The position numbers were made by a program, and so were the translations under genes. This document shows positions 7,214-14,159 of a DNA stretch of 20,623 bases, piece after piece. The notes under the pieces were generated by a model, which was not told the origin of the DNA, did not search any database, and saw nothing but the letters and a program-made list of their open reading frames with translations. The stretch lies in the NCBI GenBank assembly GCA_046757585.1, contig JBHHYR010000052.1:1-20623 (forward strand), read 5' to 3'. The DNA comes from JBHHYR01 sp046757585 (GTDB lineage: Bacteria; Desulfobacterota; Binatia; HRBIN30). Numbering within the stretch: position 1 is the stretch's first letter; the number at the start of each line of letters is the position of its first letter.

Positions 7214-8511
7214 CGCTCTCCTCCAAAGGCACGTTGGAACAGTGTCCCTTCATAGCGCAACTGGTGTCGCAGGTCGAAAAGCGCCCCGAGCTCGCCCGGA
7301 GTCAAGTAACGGCTGATGTCCGGATCGCGTGTCACCTCGGCTTGGAAGTTTGCACCATCCGTCATCGCCTTCAGGCCGTTGCGTTGCACCCAACGGTAAG
7401 CCTCCTCGCGCGCAGCGCCCTTGCGCACGAGCGCCAGGAGGACCGCTTCGGACAATATCGCGCCGCGGCAGCGTTCCAAGTTCGCTTGCATCGCGTCCGG
7501 ATGCACCACCAGCGCGCGGACGATGGCCGCCATCCGGTACAGCATGAAATCGACCACCGTGGTCGCATCGGGGCCGATGACACGCTCAACCGAGGAGTGC
7601 GTGATATCGCGTTCGTGCCACAGGGCGATGTTCTCGAAGGCGGCGCCAGCGTACGCGCGCACCAGGCGGGCCAAACCCGTGACGTTTTCAGACAGCACGG
7701 GGTTACGCTTGTGAGGCATGGCCGACGAGCCCTTCTGCGTTCCCCCAAACGGCTCTTCGGCCTCACGGACCTCGCTGCGCTGCAGGTGGCGAATCTCAAG
7801 GGCGAAACGCTCGACTGAGCCGGCAACAACAGCCAGCGTCGCAAAGAACTGCGCGTGTCGGTCCCGCGGCACCACTTGCGTGGCCACCGGTTCCGGTTCC
7901 AGTCCGAGGTGGGTGCAGACGTACGCTTCCACCTCCGGCGCCAAGTGTGCAAACGTCCCGACGGCACCAGAGAGTGTGCCGACGCGGACCGCGTCGCGGG
8001 CGGCCCGCAAGCGCTCCAGATTGCGCTGCATCTCGGTATACCAGCCCGCCAGCTTCAGCCCGAATGTGGTCGGTTCGGCATGCATGCCGTGGGTGCGCCC
8101 CACCATGATCGTGCCACGGTACCGTTCGGCTTGGCTGCGGATGGTGTCGCGCAGGGTTGTCGCACCCTCGATCAGCAGACTGGCGGCACGCACCAGTTGT
8201 ACCGCAAAGGCGGTATCGAGCACGTCCGAAGACGTCAGCCCGAGGTGCAGATAGCGGCCTTCCGGCCCACAGGTTTCGGCGACCGCGGTCACGAACGCAA
8301 TCACATCGTGCGCAACGGACTGCTCGATGGTGCGCATGCGTTCGACACTCACCGTTGCCCGTGCCCGCAGCGTCGCCGGGACCTCGCGCGGAATCTCGCT
8401 CCGTGCTGCCAGTGCTTCACAAGCGAGAAGCTCCACCTCGAGCCACAGGCGCAGCTTCTCCTCCTCGGCCCAGATGGCCGCCATCTGCGGGCGTGTATAG
8501 CGCTCGATCAT
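7195..8511 (-). CDS. purB: PurB, adenylosuccinate lyase
   Basis: Removes fumarate from SAICAR (IMP branch) and from adenylosuccinate (AMP branch). The 438-residue protein belongs to the fumarase/aspartase superfamily. It shows TSSDVLDT (93-100), GRTHGMHAEP (138-147, with catalytic H141) and the flexible signature loop SSAMPHKRNP (262-271, with catalytic serine). Start ATG at 8511 begins MIERYTRPQMAAIW, the usual N-terminus. The frame stays open for 23 codons upstream without resemblance to the family. GGAG lies close to the ATG, a short spacing. It follows dut by 72 nt and overlaps purC by 19 nt. Confidence 0.98.
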   Translation of the reverse strand: MIERYTRPQMAAIWAEEEKLRLWLEVELLACEALAARSEIPREVPATLRARATVSVERMRTIEQSVAHDVIAFVTAVAETCGPEGRYLHLGLTSSDVLDTAFAVQLVRAASLLIEGATTLRDTIRSQAERYRGTIMVGRTHGMHAEPTTFGLKLAGWYTEMQRNLERLRAARDAVRVGTLSGAVGTFAHLAPEVEAYVCTHLGLEPEPVATQVVPRDRHAQFFATLAVVAGSVERFALEIRHLQRSEVREAEEPFGGTQKGSSAMPHKRNPVLSENVTGLARLVRAYAGAAFENIALWHERDITHSSVERVIGPDATTVVDFMLYRMAAIVRALVVHPDAMQANLERCRGAILSEAVLLALVRKGAAREEAYRWVQRNGLKAMTDGANFQAEVTRDPDISRYLTPGELGALFDLRHQLRYEGTLFQRAFGGERWKSGS

Positions 8512-8583
8512 CGTCTCCGGGACGCGCGTTCTCTCTCGCGGCTCCCTCTGTAACCTAGCGGATCTGCCGGCCGGCGTCACCCG

Positions 8584-9039
8584 TCAGGGGACGTCCGAGT
8601 GGCCGAGCCCCCCCGAGCCGCGCTCACTCCCGGCAAGGGCATCGCTCTCACGCCACTCGGCGTGCGCCACCGCTGCCACGACCATCTGGGCAATGCGGTC
8701 GCCCCGTCGCACCACGTACGGGTGCTCGCCGAGGTTCACCAGCAGCACCATGATCTCGCCACGGTAATCCGCATCGATCGTGCCGGGTGCGTTCAGCACA
8801 GTCACGCCGTGACGCGACGCCAGGCCACTACGCGGCCGCACTTGCACTTCGTAGTGTGGAGGAATTTCCACGGCGATACCGGTTCCAATCAAGGCGCGCG
8901 CCCCGGGCACCAGCTCCACCGGAGCGGGCACGTCTGCCAGGAGGTCCATCCCCGCTGCGCCCGCAGTCATGTATCGTGGCAAGGGCAGCGCGTCCGGTCC
9001 GCGACGCAGCCGCTTGACCGGGATTACCACCGTCTGCAC
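8584..9039 (-). CDS. dut: Dut, deoxyuridine 5'-triphosphate nucleotidohydrolase
   Basis: Hydrolyses dUTP to dUMP, keeping uracil out of DNA and supplying the thymidylate precursor. The five trimeric dUTPase motifs are in order: AAGMDLLA, RSGLA, GTIDADYRGEI (catalytic Asp), RGDRIAQMVV and the C-terminal arm RGSGGLGHSDVP. The arm normally has Phe where this protein has Leu, next to a run of seven G in the coding strand. With GTG at 9039 the product has 151 residues, the E. coli length. GTG at 9030 is an alternative, and a frame from GTG 9171 would add 44 residues that do not resemble Dut and cover strong inverted repeats. No good Shine-Dalgarno was found for any of them. Confidence 0.93.
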   Translation of the reverse strand: MQTVVIPVKRLRRGPDALPLPRYMTAGAAGMDLLADVPAPVELVPGARALIGTGIAVEIPPHYEVQVRPRSGLASRHGVTVLNAPGTIDADYRGEIMVLLVNLGEHPYVVRRGDRIAQMVVAAVAHAEWRESDALAGSERGSGGLGHSDVP

Positions 9040-9046
9040 GGTGCAC

Positions 9047-9069
9047 CGCCGCGGTCTGCCTTCGCGGCG
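9047..9069 (-). repeat. Inverted repeat just upstream of dut
   Basis: Perfect seven-nt arms CGCCGCG (9047-9053) and CGCGGCG (9063-9069) enclose a nine-nt loop that on the transcript reads AAGGCAGAC. It ends seven nt before the chosen dut GTG, so it may affect initiation. Seven-nt arms are not rare in GC-rich DNA, so confidence is modest. Confidence 0.4.
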
Positions 9070-9117
9070 CCAGGCACAGATCGTGTGGGGCGGCAATCGT
9101 TGGTCGGGTTCGGTTGC

Positions 9118-9160
9118 CCAGGCACCGGGCGCGATGCGTCGCATCGCGCGCAACGCCTGG
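9118..9160. repeat. 43-bp dyad in the M16 peptidase-dut gap
   Basis: The centre is T9139. Inner arms of ten bases are perfect (GCGCGATGCG at 9129-9138, CGCATCGCGC at 9140-9149). After a five-base asymmetric interval on each side, outer arms of six bases are again perfect and at exactly symmetric positions (CCAGGC 9118-9123, GCCTGG 9155-9160). No U-tract follows on the minus strand. It may be an operator, or an RNA hairpin separating the peptidase message from dut-pur. Confidence 0.75.
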
Positions 9161-9163
9161 ACT

Positions 9164-9184
9164 TCGTGCACTTGCCCGGCACGA
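9164..9184 (-). repeat. Short inverted repeat after the M16 peptidase gene
   Basis: Perfect six-nt arms (TCGTGC 9164-9169 and GCACGA 9179-9184) with a nine-nt loop. It lies 19 nt after the peptidase stop and directly before the 43-bp dyad, so the two would stack as tandem hairpins in the transcript. No U-tract follows. Confidence 0.4.
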
Positions 9185-9203
9185 TGTGCCCGCGTCCGGC
9201 CGT

Positions 9204-10481
9204 TCAGGCAGCGCTCAGCAACGCTTCACCGACGGTCTTGCCCTTGAGATCGCCGAGCAGCGTGATCGCCGTTGTTTCAGGGTGCAGCAACCGTTGCGCG
9301 AGGGCAACGATCGCATCGTTGGTCGTGGCATCGATGCTGGCTGCCACCTCGTCGGGCGGAATGTCGCGACCGAAATAGATCTCATTCTTGGCGATTCGGG
9401 TCATCCGGTTATCGCTGGTCTCGAGGCCCAGAAGCAGGTTGCCTTTCAGCTGATTCTTCACCCGTGCCAGCTCGGCCGGCCGCAGGCCGTCCTGCCTCAG
9501 GCTCTTGAACTCCGCCAGGATGACGGCAACGACTTGCTCGACCCACTCCGCGCTGGTACCGACGTAGATGCCGAGGTAGCCGGCGTCCAGGTACGACGAA
9601 AGAAACGAGTAGACCGAGTACGCGTGGCCGCGTTTCTCGCGTATTTCCTGGAACAGGCGCGAACTCATTCCGCCGCCCAGGGCCGTGTTCAGGAGGTATG
9701 CAGCATGGCGCTCATCGGCTGACTGCGAGACGCCCGGGGTTCCCACGCACAGGTGCACCTGTTCGAGGGCCTTGTCGACGTGCCACACGCTGCGGCACGC
9801 GATCGGTGGCCGGCCATCGGCAACGTTGGTATGCCCCTGCAGGCTCCCGAATTCGCGCGCTGCCCATTCCACCACCCGTTCATGCTCGACGTTCCCCGCG
9901 GCAGCAATAATGAGGCGATTGGGCCGGTAGCGCACTGAGACGAAGTCGACGAAGTGTTGTTGCGTGAAGCTCCGCACCGTTTCAGGGCGCCCGCACACGG
10001 GGAAGCTCAGGGGGTGCTCGGGCCAGAAGCGCAGACTGAACAGGTCATGGACGTAATCGTCCGGCGTGTCTTCAACCTGCGAAATCTCTTGCAGGATCAC
10101 GGTGCGTTCGCGGTCAATCTCCTGCGGGTCGAACCGCGAATGCAGGAAGATGTCGGCGAGGATGTCTTCCGCCACCGGGAGGTGCTCGGCCAGGACCTTG
10201 CCGTAGTAGCAGGTGTACTCTTTGCCCGTGAAGGCGTTCACGACGCCGCCGATCGCGTCGAACTCCTCAGCGATCTGCACGGCCGTCCGGCGGTCCGTTC
10301 CCTTGAACAGCAAGTGCTCGAGGTAGTGGGAGATGCCCGCCTGCTCGTGCTGCTCGTAGCGTGATCCGTTCTCCACCCAGATCCCCACCGTTGCTGACGG
10401 CACGCCGGGCATGGCTTCGGTCACCACTCGCACGCCATTGCCAATGCGCGAGCGCGAGACGCGCGGACGATCGTTCTGCAT
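9204..10481 (-). CDS. M16 family zinc metallopeptidase (processing-peptidase-like)
   Basis: Predicted inverzincin peptidase of the M16B type, related to mitochondrial processing peptidase beta and the bacterial PepR/YmxG group often encoded beside pnp. From ATG 10481 it has 425 residues. The zinc motif HYLEH is at 52-56, with the expected third ligand E132 in the ERTVILQEI segment, 76 residues after the last His. The C-terminal non-catalytic half has the family segment GGGMSSRLFQEIREKRGHAYSVYS. No signal peptide is seen, so it is probably cytosolic. AGGAG lies four nt before the ATG, and pnp ends only seven nt upstream, so the two are co-transcribed. Its substrate is not known from the sequence. 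A 164-nt gap with inverted repeats follows. Confidence 0.95.
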   Translation of the reverse strand: MQNDRPRVSRSRIGNGVRVVTEAMPGVPSATVGIWVENGSRYEQHEQAGISHYLEHLLFKGTDRRTAVQIAEEFDAIGGVVNAFTGKEYTCYYGKVLAEHLPVAEDILADIFLHSRFDPQEIDRERTVILQEISQVEDTPDDYVHDLFSLRFWPEHPLSFPVCGRPETVRSFTQQHFVDFVSVRYRPNRLIIAAAGNVEHERVVEWAAREFGSLQGHTNVADGRPPIACRSVWHVDKALEQVHLCVGTPGVSQSADERHAAYLLNTALGGGMSSRLFQEIREKRGHAYSVYSFLSSYLDAGYLGIYVGTSAEWVEQVVAVILAEFKSLRQDGLRPAELARVKNQLKGNLLLGLETSDNRMTRIAKNEIYFGRDIPPDEVAASIDATTNDAIVALAQRLLHPETTAITLLGDLKGKTVGEALLSAA

Positions 10482-10488
10482 GACGCTC

Positions 10489-12600
10489 CTATGGCTGCTG
10501 TGATCCGGAAGCACTCGCCTGCTCCGCCCGCATTGCCTCTTTGCGGCTGAGGCGGATCTTCCCCTGCCTGTCGACCTCCAGCACCTTCACCATCACCTCA
10601 TCACCCTCTTTCAGCACGTCGGACACCCGGTTGACACGGCCAGGGCCGATTTGTGAGATGTGCAGCAGGCCGTCCGTACCGGGCAAGATTTCGACGAACG
10701 CACCGAAGTCGACGATCTTACGAACCGTGCCCTTGTAGATCGCGCCGACGACGGCTTCGGCGGTGATCCCTTCGACCAACTCGACGGCACGGCGCATCGC
10801 GGCACCGTCGCTCGAGGCGATCAGGACGGTCCCGTCGTCCTCAACGTCGATCTTCACCCCGGTCTCTTCGATGATGCTGCGGATCACCTTGCCCCCCGGT
10901 CCGATAACGTCCCGAATTTTGTCGGGACGAATCTTCAATGTGACGATACGCGGAGCGTGCACCGAAAGATCCTTGCGCGGGCGGGCGATCGTGCTGGCCA
11001 TCTGTTCGAGAATGTACAAGCGGCCCTCCCGCGCCTGATACAGTGCCTGCCGCATGATTTCCCGCGTCACGCGGCCGATCTTAATGTCCATCTGGAGGGC
11101 GGTGATACCATCCGCCGTCCCCGCCACCTTGAAGTCCATGTCGCCCAGATGGTCTTCGTCACCAAGGATGTCGGACAGGATACGAACGGCCTCCCCCTCT
11201 TTCACAAGCCCCATGGCGATTCCAGCCACGGGGGCCTTGATGGGTACCCCGGCGTCCATCAACGAGAGCGCGCCGCTACATACGGTCGCCATGGATGAGG
11301 AGCCGTTCGACTCGAGGATTTCCGATACGACGCGGATCGTGTACGGAAACTCGGTTTCGTCAGGCAGGACCGAGCGCAGCGCGCGCTCAGCCAGGGCCCC
11401 ATGCCCGATTTCGCGGCGGCCAGGACTGCGAAGGAATTTGACCTCACCGACACTGTAGGGCGGGAAGTTGTAATGCAGCATGAACTTCTTGTAATGCTCG
11501 CCGGCCAAGGCATCGACTTTTTGCTCATCGGATGAGGTCCCGAGCGTGGCGGCCGCCAGTGCCTGCGTCTCCCCGCGGGTGAACAACGCAGAGCCGTGCG
11601 CGCGGGGCAACAGGCCCACTTCGCAGCTGATCGGCCGAATGTCCGTCAGGCCGCGGCCGTCCACGCGGCGGCCGTCACTGATGATGGCGCCACGCATCAC
11701 GCGGCTTTCCACTTCTTCGCACATGTCATGCAGCGCCTTTTCCTGATCGGGGAACTCCGCTGCTAGGGTGCCGAGCACCTCATCTTCGGCTTGTCGGGTA
11801 GCTGCGGCGCGTTCGTGTTTGCCGGCAACGCGGAACGCCGCCTCGACCCGAGGCCGCAGCAGCGCTTCGACCCGCGCGAACAGGGCTTCGTCCAGGCTCT
11901 GGAGCGTCACTTCTCGTTTCGGCTTGCCAGCAGCCTCGCGCAGCTCGTCCTGCATGTCCAACAGGGGCTGCAGCGCTTGGTGCGCGGTGAACAGCGCGTC
12001 GAGCATGACGTCTTCGGGGAGCATCTTGGCACCGCCTTCGACCATGACGATCCCATCGCGACTCCCAGCGACAATCAGGTTCAGGTCCGACTGCTCGAGC
12101 TGGCTGTGCAGCGGGTTGACGACGAGTTCTCCCCCGATGCGCCCCATACGCACTGCCGCAATGGGGCCATGAAACGGAATATCCGACACCTGCAGTGCCA
12201 CCGAGGCACCGGTCAGGGCGACCACGTCGGGATCGTTCTCCCGATCGTGCGAGACGACGGTGGCAATGACTTGCGTTTCCGACACGAAACCGGCCGGGAA
12301 CAAGGGCCGGATGGGGCGGTCGATCAACCGAGACGTCAGCACCTCCTTTTCCGAGGGGCGCCCTTCGCGCTTGAAGAAGCCGCCCGGGATCTTGCCGGCT
12401 GCAAAGGTACGTTCCTGGTAGTCACAGGTCAGCGGGAAGAAATCCACGGCCTGACGTACGGTGCGAGCGGCGACCGCGGTGACCAGCACGACGGTCTCTG
12501 CGAAAGAGACCAGCGCCGCACCATCTGCCTGCTTGGCCATGCGGCCAACCTCGATGGACAGCGGGCGTCCCTGGAACTGGGTTTCAACTTTCCGGTACAT
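10489..12600 (-). CDS. pnp: Polynucleotide phosphorylase
   Basis: Phosphorolytic 3'-to-5' exoribonuclease and degradosome component that turns over mRNA and structured RNA fragments. The 703-residue product has two RNase PH-like domains (about 10-215 and 315-545) separated by a helical linker. The second core has FTRGETQALA, SSSMATVCSG and the acidic active-site segment GDMDFKVAGT. A KH domain follows (IGPGGKVIRSIIEETG, about 555-615), then an S1 domain (GTVRKIVDFGAFVEI to KIRLSRKEA). Start ATG at 12600 (MYRKVETQFQGRPL) has GGGAGG seven nt upstream; a GTG 24 nt earlier lies before that site and is rejected. The 108-nt leader after rpsO is GC rich and can fold in alternative ways, which fits the known autoregulation of pnp through its leader in E. 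coli. Confidence 0.98.
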   Translation of the reverse strand: MYRKVETQFQGRPLSIEVGRMAKQADGAALVSFAETVVLVTAVAARTVRQAVDFFPLTCDYQERTFAAGKIPGGFFKREGRPSEKEVLTSRLIDRPIRPLFPAGFVSETQVIATVVSHDRENDPDVVALTGASVALQVSDIPFHGPIAAVRMGRIGGELVVNPLHSQLEQSDLNLIVAGSRDGIVMVEGGAKMLPEDVMLDALFTAHQALQPLLDMQDELREAAGKPKREVTLQSLDEALFARVEALLRPRVEAAFRVAGKHERAAATRQAEDEVLGTLAAEFPDQEKALHDMCEEVESRVMRGAIISDGRRVDGRGLTDIRPISCEVGLLPRAHGSALFTRGETQALAAATLGTSSDEQKVDALAGEHYKKFMLHYNFPPYSVGEVKFLRSPGRREIGHGALAERALRSVLPDETEFPYTIRVVSEILESNGSSSMATVCSGALSLMDAGVPIKAPVAGIAMGLVKEGEAVRILSDILGDEDHLGDMDFKVAGTADGITALQMDIKIGRVTREIMRQALYQAREGRLYILEQMASTIARPRKDLSVHAPRIVTLKIRPDKIRDVIGPGGKVIRSIIEETGVKIDVEDDGTVLIASSDGAAMRRAVELVEGITAEAVVGAIYKGTVRKIVDFGAFVEILPGTDGLLHISQIGPGRVNRVSDVLKEGDEVMVKVLEVDRQGKIRLSRKEAMRAEQASASGSQQP

Positions 12601-12614
12601 CAAAAAAACCTCCC

Positions 12615-12654
12615 GGGCCAGCACGGCCCCTGGCGCCAGTGATCCTAGGGCCAG
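12615..12654 (-). promoter_or_regulatory. Structured pnp leader with alternative pairings
   Basis: In the minus-strand transcript, GGGCC (12629-12625) can pair with GGCCC upstream (12652-12648) or with GGCCC downstream (12619-12615). The downstream hairpin (five pairs, five-nt loop) abuts the GGGAGG ribosome binding site of pnp (12614-12609). The perfect palindrome CTGGCGCCAG (12630-12639) lies in the upstream loop. The pairings are seen; a switch or RNase III-type control is inferred. Confidence 0.45.
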
Positions 12655-12708
12655 TAGCTCAGTAATGGGAGGGAAAGACGCTATAGGGAAACCAGTCGGG
12701 TGCGCGCC

Positions 12709-12978
12709 CTATTTCCGGATTCCCAACCGCTCGATGACGCGCCTGTAACGCTCGAACTCCCGGCGCTTCAAATAATCCAACAGCCGCCGCCGCTGTCCGA
12801 CGAGCTTCAACAGCCCGCGGCGCGAGTGGTGGTCCTTCTTGTGGACTTTGAAGTGGTCCGTCAGGTACGCAATGCGGGCGCTGAGTAGCGCAATCTGCAC
12901 CTCGGGAGAGCCCGTATCCGAGGCATGAAGCTGGTACTGTCCAGTCAGCTCCTTCGTCCGTTCGGGAGCTATCCCCAT
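12709..12978 (-). CDS. rpsO: Ribosomal protein S15
   Basis: Primary 16S rRNA-binding protein of the small-subunit platform. The 89-residue length matches the family exactly. The conserved core is easy to read: DTGSPEVQIALLSARI, HKKDHHSRRGLL and GQRRRLLDYLKRREFERY, ending ERLGIRK. Start ATG at 12978 has GGAGG four nt upstream. It is the first gene of the minus-strand block and is followed by pnp, the usual pairing. The gene commonly found upstream in other genomes, truB, is absent; instead a divergent glycosyltransferase gene starts 186 nt away. Confidence 0.98.
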   Translation of the reverse strand: MGIAPERTKELTGQYQLHASDTGSPEVQIALLSARIAYLTDHFKVHKKDHHSRRGLLKLVGQRRRLLDYLKRREFERYRRVIERLGIRK

Positions 12979-13164
12979 CTTTCCTCCATTTTTTCTTCGA
13001 GCGCATGCTTAACATGGCCCCCGCGCCCATTCAAGGGTCCCAAGGGGGTACTGGCCGCGCAGACCGTACCGGCGCCGGCATGCACGGGACGCCGGGCATC
13101 CGGGCCTGGGAAGGCGTGGGAGGCCCTTGCACCTGCCGCCTGTCCGCCTTAGGAGGCTGCTGTC
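12979..13164. promoter_or_regulatory. Divergent intergenic region rpsO / glycosyltransferase
   Basis: This 186-bp stretch must serve rpsO leftward and the glycosyltransferase rightward. A possible leftward promoter is TTGAAT (13034-13029), a 17-nt spacer, then TAAGCA (13011-13006), but the -10 is a poor match. Rightward, no clear promoter is visible. The leader has arms GGGCCT/AGGCCC (13102-13107, 13121-13126) and an AGGAGG ribosome binding site eight nt before the ATG at 13165. A CCGGCGCCGG palindrome lies at 13069-13078. Confidence 0.35.
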
Positions 13165-14094
13165 ATGCACATTGCCCACCTGACCGCATGGCCCGTGCCA
13201 GTGGCGCGCTACGGCGGTAGCCAGCGCGTAGTCTACTGGCTCGCGAAAGCACAGGCACGGCTCGGGCACCGGGTCACGTTGCTGGCACCGGCCGGCTCCA
13301 CTTGCCCAGGTGTCGACGTCATCGAGGTTCCACGGGGCGCGGCATATACTCGCTGCATGCCTGCCGGTGTCGACGTGGCGCATTTCCATGGGGTTGGGAC
13401 CGCCGGGGTCGCGGTCCCGCATCTGATCACGACGCATGGAAACTCGCCCGACGAACTGGCGTACAGTCCCAACAAGATATACGTGAGCCGCGATCGCGCG
13501 CGGCGGGCCGGTTCGACCCTGTTTGTGCACAACGGGGTCGACCCCGACGAATTCATCTATTGCGAGCGCAAGCAGGACTACTTTCTCTTCCTGTCCAAGG
13601 TCAATCGCCGGGTGAAAGGGGTCGATGTGGCCTTGCGCCTGGCACGCCGGTTGCGGTTCCGCCTAGTGGTGGCGGGCGGCCGGCGTCACGAGCTCATCAA
13701 GACGGGCAGCCTGTGGAACAGCCTGCGCGCGAATGTGCAGTTCTGCGGCGAAGTGGGAGGGCGCCGTAAGGCCAAGTTGATTGCCGGGGCCCGTGCGCTG
13801 CTGTTCCCGATCCGCTGGGATGAACCGTTCGGACTCGTCGTGGCCGAGGCACTGATCAGCGGGACTCCCGTGATCACCACGCCGCGCGGAGCGATGCCGG
13901 AGTTGGTGACCCCGAACGTCGGCTTCTTGTGCCGGGACGAGGCCGAGTTCGAACAGGCCATTCGCCACGTGGCAGACGTCTCCCCTGCGGCGTGCCGCCA
14001 CCGGGCGCTGGAACACTTCACCAGCGCGGTGTCCGCGCACAAGTACCTCCAGTACTACGAGCGGCTGCTGGCAGGCCAACCCTTGGAGCTGTAA
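13165..14094 (+). CDS. GT4 family glycosyltransferase (compact, AviGT4-like)
   Basis: Predicted cytosolic GT-B retaining glycosyltransferase that moves a sugar from a nucleotide donor to a surface-glycan acceptor; donor and acceptor cannot be told from the sequence. The N-terminus MHIAHLTAWPVPVARYGGSQRVV carries the GG loop of the acceptor domain. VHNGVD (121-126) marks the domain junction. The C-terminal domain has the E-x7-E signature with E220 and E228 (EPFGLVVAEAL), followed by SGTPVITTPRGAMPELV. At 309 residues it is shorter than most GT4 enzymes (340-420); the reduction is in the N-domain between the HG motif at 91 and VHNG. Start ATG has AGGAGG eight nt upstream. The gene is alone on its strand, between divergent rpsO and a convergent GT4 gene. 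Confidence 0.88.
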   Translation: MHIAHLTAWPVPVARYGGSQRVVYWLAKAQARLGHRVTLLAPAGSTCPGVDVIEVPRGAAYTRCMPAGVDVAHFHGVGTAGVAVPHLITTHGNSPDELAYSPNKIYVSRDRARRAGSTLFVHNGVDPDEFIYCERKQDYFLFLSKVNRRVKGVDVALRLARRLRFRLVVAGGRRHELIKTGSLWNSLRANVQFCGEVGGRRKAKLIAGARALLFPIRWDEPFGLVVAEALISGTPVITTPRGAMPELVTPNVGFLCRDEAEFEQAIRHVADVSPAACRHRALEHFTSAVSAHKYLQYYERLLAGQPLEL

Positions 14095-14123
14095 CGGGGA
14101 CGGCGCGCAGCGGCCAGGAGCAT

Positions 14124-14156
14124 GGGGGCTGCGGCGAGCCGCACCGCCCAGCCTCC
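14124..14156. terminator. Possible hairpin between convergent glycosyltransferase genes
   Basis: The 65-nt convergent gap has arms GGGGGCTG (14124-14131) and CAGCCTCC (14149-14156), which pair with one wobble. An inner alternative TGCGGC-GA-GCCGCA lies at 14130-14143. No T-tract follows on either strand, so intrinsic termination is doubtful; it might act with Rho or protect 3' ends. Confidence 0.3.
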
Positions 14157-14159
14157 AGC

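Noticed and set aside
9040..9171. N-terminal extension of Dut from GTG 9171
   Set aside because: The 44 extra residues do not resemble Dut, cover a strong dyad, and the 9039 start gives the normal 151-residue length.
8512..9203. Purine or other riboswitch ahead of the pur genes
   Set aside because: The inverted repeats here do not match the purine riboswitch layout or conserved junction bases that I know.
11791..12642. A 283-codon open frame on the plus strand antisense to pnp
   Set aside because: Fully inside pnp on the other strand; its sequence is the low-complexity His/Arg/Gln type of a shadow frame.
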